DNA of 11,404 nt from contig DGOS01000043.1 of assembly GCA_002390155.1 (NCBI GenBank), positions 1 to 11,404 on the forward strand, read 5' to 3'. Shown here piece after piece: positions 1 through 6,539 of the stretch. Position numbers and translations under genes: made by a program. The DNA comes from Hyphomicrobiaceae bacterium UBA4460. Lineage in GTDB: Bacteria > Pseudomonadota > Alphaproteobacteria > Rhizobiales > Methyloligellaceae. The notes beneath the pieces are model-generated. The model saw only the letters and a program-made list of their open reading frames with translations. It made no database searches and was not told the origin of the DNA. Within the stretch, counting starts at the first letter, position 1; every line of letters starts with the position of its first letter.

Positions 1-38
1 AAGCAGACATCCTCAGCGTCGAAGTCAATGTCCGCTAA
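1..38 (+). CDS. C-terminal end of an unidentified gene (partial)
   Basis: The frame read from base 3 ends in ADILSVEVNVR followed by TAA at 36-38. The alternating hydrophobic pattern looks like a closing beta strand, and the next gene's ribosome binding site (AGGAG at 44-48) follows at once, as expected inside an operon. RidA-family proteins often end in a similar strand, but eleven residues are far too few for an assignment. Another frame is also open at the left edge, so even the coding status is tentative. Confidence 0.35.
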   Translation, partial: ADILSVEVNVR

Positions 39-58
39 GTGCCAGGAGCGGTCATAAC

Positions 59-487
59 GTGCGCGGCGACGTCGCTAAGGCTCATGGTCCAGAACCCCAA
101 GTCACATCTATTGAGTATCATGCTCACGATCAACTTCTGGTAAGCGAGGTGGTCACAGTCGAGCATCTCTCACCCTCATTGAAAAAAGTCGACCCAGAAG
201 GAGCCGCACACCTCAACAAATGGGGGACGCTAAGCGCGCTTGTTGCAGCAGACGATGAACAAGAGGCTCGCCTCGTTTGCATGACCGCGCAACCTCAAGG
301 AGGCTATGCCCTGCCACTTGCCGACTACAGCGAAGAGGTGATGCGGCAGTTCGTGTTCGATCAAGGTGTCGCGGCCGACAAGATTGGCGTCACCCCCAAC
401 GCGGTCGACCCTGCGGCGGCGGATGCGTTTTTCGCATGGACTCGCACGTTGACGCCAACGGACGAAAAGTCGAGCCGCCCGCAATGA
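59..487 (+). CDS. Hypothetical protein, 142 residues, no family recognised
   Basis: The proposed start is GTG at 59, preceded by AGGAG at 44-48 with a 10-base gap; no in-frame ATG is available nearby. The frame is open back to the left edge, so a longer protein is possible. The product is soluble-looking and acidic, without a signal peptide, membrane segment or cysteine pair. A central block (about residues 50-75, NKWGTLSALVAADDEQEARL) and an acidic helix-like stretch (about 88-105) give it a protein-like composition. I do not recognise the family. The 5' half of the gene looks less GC-rich, with more A/T third positions, than the genes to its right. It may be co-transcribed with the gene ending at 38. 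The roughly 220 bases after it hold a GC-rich stem at 621-652 but no gene I can support. Confidence 0.5.
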   Translation: MRGDVAKAHGPEPQVTSIEYHAHDQLLVSEVVTVEHLSPSLKKVDPEGAAHLNKWGTLSALVAADDEQEARLVCMTAQPQGGYALPLADYSEEVMRQFVFDQGVAADKIGVTPNAVDPAAADAFFAWTRTLTPTDEKSSRPQ

Positions 488-710
488 AGACAAGCGGCTT
501 TCTTAGATCCTAGGACCCCGCCATATGCCGCAGGGCCTTATGCCCAAAGCGTGGAAATCAGTCACATTTTGCCCAAGAAGCCATGGCCAAAGTGCGCGCC
601 ATGAATGAGTTAACGCTGCCGGAGGGCGGCCCTGCCGCAAGGCGGCGGCTCCACATAAGATGCCGCCGCGCGGATTCACCAGAAGACCAATAAGATAAGA
701 CGTTCAGACC

Positions 711-1646
711 ATGTCAGCGGAGCTTGCTTTCAATCGTAGCGCCGATGTCGATTACGGCGTGGCCGAGGAGATCGCGCCGGACGTCCGGCGCATCGTGGCC
801 AACAATCCGAGCCCCTATACCTTCCTCGGCACCAACACCTATATCGTCGGCTCCGGCGACGTCGCGGTGATCGATCCGGGACCGGCGGACGCTGCGCATC
901 TGACCGCGATTGCCGAGGCGACGCGCGGCGAACGCATCACGCATATCTGCATCACCCATAGCCATCGCGACCATTGCGACGGCGCGCTCCCGCTGCAGGA
1001 AAGGCTTGGCGGCGAGATCGTGGCCTTCGGCCCGACCGGCACGACGCGCGGCGCAGGAACGCCCGGGCTTGGAGATGCGTTTATCGATTCCGCCTTCACG
1101 CCGGACCTGCCGGTCGCCGACGGCGACACAGTGAAGGGGCGCGGCTTTTCGCTCGATGTCTTGCATATGCCGGGACACGCGCCGGACCATCTTTGCTTCG
1201 CGTTGGTGGGAAAACGCATCGTGTTCACCGGCGACCATGTGATGGGCTGGAACACGACGGTGATCGCGCCGCCGGAAGGCAATATGGGCGACTTCCTCAC
1301 TTCGCTCGATAAACTGGCGCAGCGGCATGACCGACTGTTCCTGCCGGGGCATGGTGGACACATCGAAACGCCGCGGCGCGTGGTGCGCGCCTACATCACT
1401 CACCGCAAATGGCGCGAGCAGAATATCCTAGCTTGCATCGACGATGGCGTCAGCACGATCCCGCGCATCGTGGCGAAACTCTATGGCGCAATTGACGCGG
1501 AGCTCAAAGGCGCGGCGGCGCTGTCTGTGCTCGCCCATCTGGAGCACTTGATCGCGCGGGACGTGGTGACGGCGGAAGGCGCCACGGACAAATTTAGCGC
1601 CTTCTACGTACGCGCCGCTTCCGACGCCGTTTCTTCTTCTTCTTGA
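711..1646 (+). CDS. LACTB2-like metallo-beta-lactamase-fold hydrolase
   Basis: This 311-residue protein is an MBL-fold metal-dependent hydrolase of the glyoxalase II/LACTB2-like branch. The metal site is complete: HSHRDH at residues 83-88, His156 in MPGHAPDH, Asp175 in FTGDH and His214 in LPGHGG. An NPSPYTFLGTNTYIVG block near 32-47 is typical of the subfamily. Residues about 225-300 form the helical winged-helix-like C-terminal domain, with GAAALSVLAHLEHL. The substrate is unknown; relatives include RNases and thioester hydrolases, so a narrower name is not justified. ATG at 711 gives the normal N-terminus, although the upstream ribosome binding site is poor. The last 53 bases overlap the opposing DUF1499 gene, and the final residues (AASDAVSSSS) look like a non-conserved extension. 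Confidence 0.93.
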   Translation: MSAELAFNRSADVDYGVAEEIAPDVRRIVANNPSPYTFLGTNTYIVGSGDVAVIDPGPADAAHLTAIAEATRGERITHICITHSHRDHCDGALPLQERLGGEIVAFGPTGTTRGAGTPGLGDAFIDSAFTPDLPVADGDTVKGRGFSLDVLHMPGHAPDHLCFALVGKRIVFTGDHVMGWNTTVIAPPEGNMGDFLTSLDKLAQRHDRLFLPGHGGHIETPRRVVRAYITHRKWREQNILACIDDGVSTIPRIVAKLYGAIDAELKGAAALSVLAHLEHLIARDVVTAEGATDKFSAFYVRAASDAVSSSS

Positions 1647-2511
1647 TTTCTTTCGCGGGCGCGGCGACCGGCTCCTCCGCCTTCTTGGGCGCGGTCTGCT
1701 CAAGCACCGTCTTCTCGCCTTTCTCAAGCGCCGTGTTCACCTCACCATAGAAGGCGCGAATGCGCGCGGCGTTGGTGCCGAAATCGTGCTGGCCGTAGCG
1801 GGACGCCGAACGCATATCGACCAATGTATGCGCGTCATCACCCTTGACGCGCACGATGACGTCGTCGGTGAACGCCATAATCATGGTCTGATCCGTCGCC
1901 TCGATGCGGCCGATACCGCTTTCGCCGGGCGTCTCATTAAGAACGACGTTCCAGCCGAGCCGCGAAATCGCCTCGCTTACCAGTGTGAACACTTCCGGTG
2001 CAGAACGCTCCAGATACATGGGGCCGATCTCGGAATAGGCTTCCGCCTGCAGCTTCGCTTGTTCGGGACCCGGATTGAGCAAGGGATTGGCGTCCGGCGG
2101 CCGCTGCTCGGCGAGCATGGTGAAAATCAGCGGGTTGGCCGGCGAAGTCTGAATGTCAGTGAGTTGCGGCAGCTCTACGGCCTTGACCAGAAAATAGACC
2201 GGAAGCGCGAGCCCAATCAGGCCAACGGCAATGGCGGCGAAGTCCTGCGCGGCGCCGGTCTGGCCGCCGAACCAAATGCGTATCAGCGAAATCAGCGCGA
2301 TGACGACGGCGATGGCCATGCCCACCACCGACACGCCGACGAGATTGACCGCCGCTGGCGTGCCGAGACCGGCGAAGCGATGCAGGATCACGGTCAAGAT
2401 CAGCAGCTGGAGGAAGAACAGCGCGATGCGGCGCGCCCATTTCGCCTCGTGCGCTTCTTTCACCGCATAGCGCGCGGTCGAAAAACGATCGATGGAGTCT
2501 TCGGCCGTCAC
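1594..2511 (-). CDS. DUF1499 membrane protein with a polybasic C-terminal tail
   Basis: The protein has 305 residues. Three hydrophobic segments at about 28-47, 54-78 and 90-112 precede a DUF1499 domain at roughly 116-262, recognised by FTDDVIVRV and VDMRSASRYGQHDFG followed by NAARIRAF. Function is unknown for the family. Positive charges before helix 1 (AKWARR) suggest a cytoplasmic N-terminus, which would place the DUF1499 domain in the periplasm. After about residue 265 an Ala/Pro/Lys linker leads to an almost purely Lys/Arg tail (290-305). That tail is encoded in the antisense overlap with the hydrolase gene. Translation starts at GTG 2511 with GAGG about 10 bases upstream; an upstream GTG is followed by a stop. 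pdxH lies 74 bases upstream on the same strand, so the two are probably co-transcribed. Confidence 0.88.
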   Translation of the reverse strand: MTAEDSIDRFSTARYAVKEAHEAKWARRIALFFLQLLILTVILHRFAGLGTPAAVNLVGVSVVGMAIAVVIALISLIRIWFGGQTGAAQDFAAIAVGLIGLALPVYFLVKAVELPQLTDIQTSPANPLIFTMLAEQRPPDANPLLNPGPEQAKLQAEAYSEIGPMYLERSAPEVFTLVSEAISRLGWNVVLNETPGESGIGRIEATDQTMIMAFTDDVIVRVKGDDAHTLVDMRSASRYGQHDFGTNAARIRAFYGEVNTALEKGEKTVLEQTAPKKAEEPVAAPAKEIKKKKKRRRKRRVRRRR

Positions 2512-2585
2512 GTCACTTGATCCTCAATGGCTCGCGCCGTCCCGCTTCATTTTAGCTGGGAATGCCACCCGGTGGCAGCTCAACA

Positions 2586-3191
2586 TCACGGATTGAGTCG
2601 CGTCTTTTCCCACGGCCCGTCCGGCTTCCCGCGCCGGAACACGATCCGGTCGTGTAGGCGGAACTCCCCGCGTTTCCAGAACTCGATCTCCACCGGCCGC
2701 ACCCGGTAGCCGTGCCAATGAGGCGGCCGCGGGATGTTACCGTCGGCGAACTTCTCTTTATAGAGGTCGACATCGGCTTCCAGCGCGGCGCGGCTCTCCA
2801 AAGGCCGGGACTGCTGCGAAGCCCAGGCGCCCATCCGGCTTAAGGGATGGCGCGAGGCGAAATAGGCGTCCGCCTCCGCGTCGGTCACCGGCTCGATGGG
2901 CCCGCGAATGCGGACCTGGCGCCCCAGGCTCTTCCAGTAGAACAGCAGCGCGGCTTTGGGGCTGGCGGCAAGCTCCAGCCCCTTGGTGCTCTCGCAGTTC
3001 GTATAGAAGACGAATCCCCGCTCGCTGATTCCCTTCAAGAGAATCATCCGCACATTGGGCAGGCCATGCGCATCGACAGTGGCCACAGCCATGGCGTCAG
3101 GGTCGGCGGGCTCGGATTTTTCTGCCCTCGCCAGCCAATCCTGAAACAGCGCGAACGGGTCCTCGGCGGCCGTGAAGTCTTGAACTTCCAT
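2586..3191 (-). CDS. pdxH: Pyridoxine/pyridoxamine 5'-phosphate oxidase
   Basis: PdxH oxidises pyridoxine or pyridoxamine 5'-phosphate to pyridoxal 5'-phosphate with FMN and oxygen, the last step of vitamin B6 synthesis and salvage, in the cytoplasm. The 201-residue form shows the family blocks in order: VRMILLKG (47-54), [13 protein letters not shown] (62-74), [14 protein letters not shown] (84-97), [16 protein letters not shown] (113-128), [13 protein letters not shown] (155-167), [13 protein letters not shown] and the C-terminal RLNP. I prefer ATG 3191 because it gives the usual length and has an AGAG-type site upstream; a TTG at 3245 would add 18 atypical residues encoded in the regulatory region. 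It is divergent from the surface-antigen gene and upstream of the DUF1499 gene. Confidence 0.96.
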   Translation of the reverse strand: MEVQDFTAAEDPFALFQDWLARAEKSEPADPDAMAVATVDAHGLPNVRMILLKGISERGFVFYTNCESTKGLELAASPKAALLFYWKSLGRQVRIRGPIEPVTDAEADAYFASRHPLSRMGAWASQQSRPLESRAALEADVDLYKEKFADGNIPRPPHWHGYRVRPVEIEFWKRGEFRLHDRIVFRRGKPDGPWEKTRLNP

Positions 3192-3229
3192 AGCTTTTTT
3201 CTCTTCGGCATTATTGACGTCCGTAAGGC

Positions 3230-3335
3230 GCGCGAGGGAATTCAAGAAAATTCCCGGCCCGATACGGCCATTTACGATTTCCTCACCCTGATAGGGCAGG
3301 ATCGATCCCGTTGATAGAGGGCGCGGGGGAATTCA
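3230..3335. promoter_or_regulatory. Divergent control region with repeated GCGCGRGGGAATTCA element
   Basis: The 177 bases between pdxH and the surface-antigen gene hold a 15-base element twice, at 3230-3244 and 3321-3335, matching at 14 positions. The first copy forms half of a 7-bp inverted repeat, GGGAATT (3236-3242) against AATTCCC (3249-3255). A 10-bp palindrome, GGATCGATCC, lies at 3299-3308. A TTGATA at 3311-3316 could be a rightward -35 box that the second element would follow directly. The repeats are visible; regulator binding is inference. Confidence 0.4.
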
Positions 3336-3368
3336 GTAGCCGCGTCACAGTTTGGGGACGAGTTTGTT

Positions 3369-3794
3369 ATGCGTACGTTCCATTGGAACGCCCCTATCAT
3401 CGGGGCGGGGGCTCTCGTGTTGTCTGTATTGCTCCCCGCCCTTTCTCCCCTTATGGCCGGGGAGAGTGGGGCACAAAAAACTGCGGTGGTGGCCGTTGGC
3501 CCTGCGCCGCAAGGCCTTCAGGACCTCAAAGCCAGCCTCGATCAGTCCGATCGCACGATCGCGTTCCAGGCGCTGCAAATGGCGCTGAACGAGCTCGGCG
3601 ACGGGGTGACGCTCAAATGGCGCCGGCCCTCCAGCCAGCTTTCAGGCCGAATCAAGCCTGTGACCGCCTTCCGGGACGATCAGGGCCGTGTCTGCCGCCA
3701 GGTGGTTTATTCGCTGGCCCGCGGTGACCAGAAGAACGAGGCCCAAGGCATCGCCTGCCGTGCGCAGAACGGGCGCTGGGTCATCGCCGGCTAG
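3369..3794 (+). CDS. RT0821/Lpp0805-type surface antigen, secreted
   Basis: This 141-residue protein has a signal peptide at about 1-30 (hydrophobic core from PIIGAGALVLSV, small residues LMAGES near the cleavage site). It has no lipobox cysteine, so a lipoprotein is unlikely. The mature part contains the LDQSDRTIAFQALQMALN helix and the DDQGRVCRQ...GIACR...GRWVIAG pattern of the 17-kDa surface antigen-like domain. Cys109 and Cys130 probably form a disulfide. The role is unproven; relatives are small envelope proteins of alphaproteobacteria. ATG 3369 follows GGGGACGAG, an acceptable ribosome binding site. The gene heads a rightward set with the small ORF and fabI, and the same kind of gene commonly lies between pdxH and fabI in Hyphomicrobiales. 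Confidence 0.8.
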   Translation: MRTFHWNAPIIGAGALVLSVLLPALSPLMAGESGAQKTAVVAVGPAPQGLQDLKASLDQSDRTIAFQALQMALNELGDGVTLKWRRPSSQLSGRIKPVTAFRDDQGRVCRQVVYSLARGDQKNEAQGIACRAQNGRWVIAG

Positions 3795-3804
3795 AGAGGT
3801 CTTT

Positions 3805-3987
3805 ATGGCTCAGCTTGACGAGAGGGGCGCGACGCCCGCCATAGCGGCGCCTGCCCTCAATGCGGACGACAAGAGCCGCCGTTTCACCCCGCTCCGGTCG
3901 TATGTGACCCCGGCACGCGCGCTGGGCAAGGACGTCAGGCGCGATCCGATGCGCTCGCCGCTCATCCCCCTCGCTCAAAAATCCTAG
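3805..3987 (+). CDS. Possible small protein of 60 residues
   Basis: An ATG at 3805, preceded by AGAGG with a gap of about 5-6 bases, opens a 60-residue frame. It starts 10 bases after the stop of the surface-antigen gene. Third codon positions are strongly G/C, as in neighbouring real genes. The product is basic, rich in Arg, Ala and Pro, with no signal peptide or membrane segment, and probably disordered. I recognise no family. In related genomes a DnaJ-like gene is often found at this place before fabI; nothing here resembles a J domain. Confidence 0.5.
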   Translation: MAQLDERGATPAIAAPALNADDKSRRFTPLRSYVTPARALGKDVRRDPMRSPLIPLAQKS

Positions 3988-4015
3988 GCCGTTAGCCTCG
4001 ATCCGGCGAAAGCCC

Positions 4016-4043
4016 TTACCGTGAGCTTCGCCCGGTGTATAAG
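4016..4043 (+). promoter_or_regulatory. Candidate fabI promoter
   Basis: TTACCG at 4016-4021 and TATAAG at 4038-4043 are separated by 16 bases and lie just upstream of the strong fabI ribosome binding site. The match to the sigma-70-type consensus is partial, mainly in the -10 box. Read-through from the upstream small genes is an alternative. Confidence 0.35.
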
Positions 4044-4075
4044 ACCCCGAATTCTTGAGGCTCGGAGGAGGGGTC

Positions 4076-4894
4076 ATGGCCGACGGCGGAAATCTCATGG
4101 CAGGCAAGCGCGGCATCGTTTTCGGCGTCGCCAATAATCGTTCCATCGCCTGGGGCATTACCAAAGCCGTGACGGATCAAGGCGCCGAGGTCGCGCTGAC
4201 CTATCAGGGCGAGGCCTTGAAGAAGCGCGTCGAGCCGCTCGCCGCCGAGGTGGGCTCAAAACTCGTGCTGCCTTGCGACGTGACCGACACCGCCTCGGTC
4301 GATGCTGTGTTCGAAACGCTCGCTAAGGAATGGGGCGAAATAGATTTCCTCGTCCACGCCGTCGCCTTCTCCGACAAAGACCAGCTCGGCGGCCGCTATG
4401 TGGACACCACCGAAGAGAACTTCACCCAGACCCTGCTGATCTCCTGCTTCTCCTTCACGGCGCTGGCAAAACGCGCCGAGAAGCTGATGCCGAATGGCGG
4501 CTCGCTTCTGACGCTGACCTATTACGGCGCGGAGAAGGTCATGCCCCATTACAACGTGATGGGCGTGGCCAAGGCGGCGCTTGAAGCAAGCGTGCGCTAT
4601 CTCGCGGCGGATCTCGGCAAGAACAATATCCGCGTCAACGGCATCTCGGCCGGGCCGATCAAGACGCTGGCGGCGTCCGGCATTTCCGACTTCCGCTATA
4701 TCCTGAAGTGGAACGAGTACAACTCGCCCTTAAGGCGCACGGTGACCATCGACGACGTGGGCGGCGGCGGACTTTACCTGCTGTCGGGTCTGTCGAACGG
4801 CGTCACCGGCGAGGTCCTGCATATCGACGCCGGCTACCACGTGGTCGGCATGAAGAACGAGGACGCGCCGGACATCTCCGTGGCGAAGGATTAG
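4076..4894 (+). CDS. fabI: Enoyl-[acyl-carrier-protein] reductase FabI
   Basis: FabI reduces trans-2-enoyl-ACP with NADH in the last step of each cycle of type II fatty acid synthesis; it is the triclosan target in many bacteria. The 272-residue protein has the divergent SDR cofactor motif GVANNRSIAWG (17-27). The catalytic set is Tyr149/Tyr150, Tyr159, Met162 and Lys166 in TYYGAEKVMPHYNVMGVAK, followed by RVNGISAGPIKTLAASGI. ATG 4076 is chosen because GGAGGAG at 4064-4070 sits five bases before it; a TTG at 4055 lies upstream of that site, and ATG 4097 (MAGKRG) would also give a complete domain. The last codons, AAG GAT TAG, are the left copy of a 12-bp repeat, and an oxidoreductase frame begins within a few bases of the stop. 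Confidence 0.97.
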   Translation: MADGGNLMAGKRGIVFGVANNRSIAWGITKAVTDQGAEVALTYQGEALKKRVEPLAAEVGSKLVLPCDVTDTASVDAVFETLAKEWGEIDFLVHAVAFSDKDQLGGRYVDTTEENFTQTLLISCFSFTALAKRAEKLMPNGGSLLTLTYYGAEKVMPHYNVMGVAKAALEASVRYLAADLGKNNIRVNGISAGPIKTLAASGISDFRYILKWNEYNSPLRRTVTIDDVGGGGLYLLSGLSNGVTGEVLHIDAGYHVVGMKNEDAPDISVAKD

Positions 4895-4897
4895 GGC
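4886..4897 (+). repeat. Direct repeat AAGGATTAGGGC, left copy
   Basis: The 12 bases AAGGATTAGGGC cover the last two codons and stop of fabI. An identical copy lies at 6051-6062, covering the last two codons and stop of the oxidoreductase gene. The copies bracket that gene exactly. GCGA precedes both, with two extra bases (TA) between it and the repeat in the right copy. The AAGGA in this copy could also serve as ribosome binding site for a CTG start at 4899. Confidence 0.8.
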
Positions 4898-4898
4898 G

Positions 4899-6059
4899 CT
4901 GCGCGCGCTTTACGACAGCCGATATCCGGGCATTGCCGATCTCAAGACCCGCGCAAAACGCCGCCTGCCAAACTTTGCCTTCGACTATCTGGAAGGCGGG
5001 ATCGACGACGAAGCGTCAAAGCGACGAAACCGACAAGCCTTCCAAGATGTGCACTTGACGCCGCGTTACTTGCGCGATGTCAGCACTGTCGACACGCGCG
5101 TCACGCTGTTCGGGGCCGGATACGCGCTGCCCCTCGGTGTATCGCCGGTCGGGCTCGGCAACATGATGTGGCCGGGCGCAGAAGCGGCACTGGCCCGTGC
5201 CGCGCAGAGCGCGCGCATCCCCTACGTCCTCAGTACGTTCAGCACCACCTTGCTCGAGGACATCGCGCAGTTGGCGCCCGACGTGTGCTGGTTTCAGCTC
5301 TATGTCCCGCGGGATGAGCGGGTCATGGAGGACCTCATCGCACGCGTGAAGCGCGCAGGCTTTCGGGCCTTGGTGGTCACGGTGGATGTCCCGGTGGGCG
5401 CCAAGCGCAACCGGGAACTGAAGAATGGCCTGAAACTGCCGCTCACGATGACACCACGCATCGTCTGGCAGTCCCTGACGCATCCGACCTGGGCGCTCCG
5501 GACGCTGACACATGGCACACCGGATTTCGTCAACGTGACAAGCTACCGGACAGACCCAAGCCAAGGTCTAAGCGACTTCGTAACCAGCATGACCCGTCCG
5601 GGCGTGCCGCTGGACCACTTGCAGCGCATACGCGCTCTGTGGAACGGGCCGCTGATCATCAAGGGACTTCAAGCGGAGGAGAACTTCCGCGCGGCGATTG
5701 ACTGCGGGGTGGATGGCGTCATCATCTCAAATCACGGTGGCCGACAGCTCGATGCCGCGCCTGCCACGCTTGAGACGCTCCGGCAGTTGCCCGGCGACAT
5801 CACCGACCGGTTGACCGTGATGATCGACAGCGGTGTCCGTACCGGGCTGGACATCGTTCGCGCTAAAGCGCTTGGAGCGCATGCCGCCTTCAGCGGCCGC
5901 AGTTTCTTCTACGGAGTTGGCGCGCTCGGCGAGGCCGGCGGCAAGCAGGTGATCGAAATCACTCGCGACGAAATCACGCGCAGTCTGCAGCAGCTTGGAT
6001 GTCAGCGTTTCGAAGACATGGACGCAAGCTGGCTCGCGGAGCCTTGCGATAAGGATTAG
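4899..6059 (+). CDS. FMN-dependent alpha-hydroxy-acid dehydrogenase (LldD-like), non-canonical start
   Basis: Members of this family oxidise L-lactate, glycolate, mandelate or similar 2-hydroxy acids using FMN; the substrate cannot be told here. Read from CTG 4899 (386 residues, normal length), the protein begins with the family N-terminus: SRYPGIADL, then FAFDYLEGG with the conserved active-site Tyr30. Further motifs are WFQLYVPRD (Tyr135), GPLIIKG (Lys255), catalytic SNHGGRQ (His279, Arg282) and MIDSGVRTGLDI (Asp310), the FMN phosphate region. The frame is open from 4854, but no ATG, GTG or TTG occurs before GTG 5049. Starting at 5049 would remove about 50 conserved residues including Tyr30. 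CTG 4899 has AAGGA eight bases upstream and is my tentative start, perhaps translated by coupling to fabI. A broken or untranslated gene cannot be excluded. Confidence 0.8.
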   Translation: MRALYDSRYPGIADLKTRAKRRLPNFAFDYLEGGIDDEASKRRNRQAFQDVHLTPRYLRDVSTVDTRVTLFGAGYALPLGVSPVGLGNMMWPGAEAALARAAQSARIPYVLSTFSTTLLEDIAQLAPDVCWFQLYVPRDERVMEDLIARVKRAGFRALVVTVDVPVGAKRNRELKNGLKLPLTMTPRIVWQSLTHPTWALRTLTHGTPDFVNVTSYRTDPSQGLSDFVTSMTRPGVPLDHLQRIRALWNGPLIIKGLQAEENFRAAIDCGVDGVIISNHGGRQLDAAPATLETLRQLPGDITDRLTVMIDSGVRTGLDIVRAKALGAHAAFSGRSFFYGVGALGEAGGKQVIEITRDEITRSLQQLGCQRFEDMDASWLAEPCDKD

Positions 6060-6062
6060 GGC
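6051..6062 (+). repeat. Direct repeat AAGGATTAGGGC, right copy
   Basis: This is the second copy of the 12-bp repeat at 4886-4897. It covers the terminal Lys-Asp-stop codons of the oxidoreductase gene and the first bases of the following terminator stem. Confidence 0.8.
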
Positions 6063-6084
6063 AGGACGCGAACACGCCCTGCCC
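6059..6084. terminator. Hairpin between convergent genes, probable bidirectional terminator
   Basis: GGGCAGG (6059-6065) pairs with CCTGCCC (6078-6084). Inside, GCG (6068-6070) pairs with CGC (6075-6077) around an AACA loop, leaving a two-base bulge. It lies exactly between the stop of the oxidoreductase gene and the stop of the opposing secreted-protein gene. Only a short TTT follows on the plus strand, so termination efficiency is uncertain. Confidence 0.55.
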
Positions 6085-6091
6085 CGTTTGC

Positions 6092-6505
6092 CTAGATCTT
6101 GCGGAAGACGGCGCCTCTAACCGAGCGCGGACGCTCGCGCACCCGGCCCCCGTCATTGCCCGACTTCACGATCCACTGGCCGGCTTCGTTGCGGCCGGTG
6201 ATGTAGCCCACATGGTGCGACCAGACGACCACGGCGCCGACGCGCGGACCGTTCAGGCCCCGGCCCCGCTTGGCCCAGTTCCGGGCGAGATTGTATTCAG
6301 GTCCGCCGCCGAACTGGGTCCGCATCCACCAGCCGCACCAGCGGGATGGCCTCGGCCCCACGCTGTGGCGCCCGGGTTTTGCGGGTTTCTCGACTTTCTT
6401 GGTCAGCCCCGCGAACGCGGGGAAAGCCTCAGCCGGGGTGAGCGGGGCAGCGCCCGCCAGCAAGGCAATGGTCAGACTCATGAAAACAGCATGCGCAGCA
6501 CGCAT
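6092..6505 (-). CDS. Secreted NlpC/P60- or CHAP-like cysteine peptidase homologue (TIGR02594-like)
   Basis: The 137-residue protein has a clear signal peptide at about 1-27 (MRAAHAVFMSLTIALLAGAA, ending PAEAF). The mature part carries RWCGWWMR with candidate nucleophile Cys57, the motif GAVVVWSHHVGYITG with candidate His97 or His98, and WIVKSGNDGG with a possible third polar residue, Asn117. This order fits a small papain-like amidase of the NlpC/P60-CHAP superfamily, which usually cuts peptidoglycan peptides; activity is inferred. The domain is short, near the lower limit for the fold. ATG 6505 is supported by AAGGAG seven bases upstream. It faces the oxidoreductase gene across a hairpin and is divergent from aroC. 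Confidence 0.75.
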   Translation of the reverse strand: MRAAHAVFMSLTIALLAGAAPLTPAEAFPAFAGLTKKVEKPAKPGRHSVGPRPSRWCGWWMRTQFGGGPEYNLARNWAKRGRGLNGPRVGAVVVWSHHVGYITGRNEAGQWIVKSGNDGGRVRERPRSVRGAVFRKI

Positions 6506-6539
6506 CGGATACTCCTTGTTTTTTGTCTTGGGAGGGGAT

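Noticed and set aside
509..604. A frame reading PPYAAGPYAQSVEI that recalls the RidA N-terminal GPYSQA motif
   Set aside because: It has no start codon, the match covers about ten residues, and the frame ends after unrelated sequence. A RidA remnant is possible but not supportable.
621..652. GC-rich stem (GCCGC-AAG-GCGGC flanked by GGAG and CTCC) as a terminator
   Set aside because: No T-run follows, the outer pairing is interrupted, and such stems are common by chance in DNA this rich in G and C.
1786..2520. Long plus-strand open frame of 244 codons opposite the DUF1499 gene
   Set aside because: It is the antisense of a gene with a clear conserved domain and is rich in Arg, Gln and His with no recognisable motif, typical of a shadow frame in GC-rich DNA.
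3192..3245. N-terminal extension of PdxH from TTG 3245
   Set aside because: The added residues are not typical of PdxH, and the segment overlaps the repeated regulatory element; ATG 3191 gives the usual length.
4886..6062. Classical insertion sequence or transposon around the oxidoreductase gene
   Set aside because: There is no transposase and no terminal inverted repeat inside the 12-bp repeats, so only a small capture or duplication event is argued.
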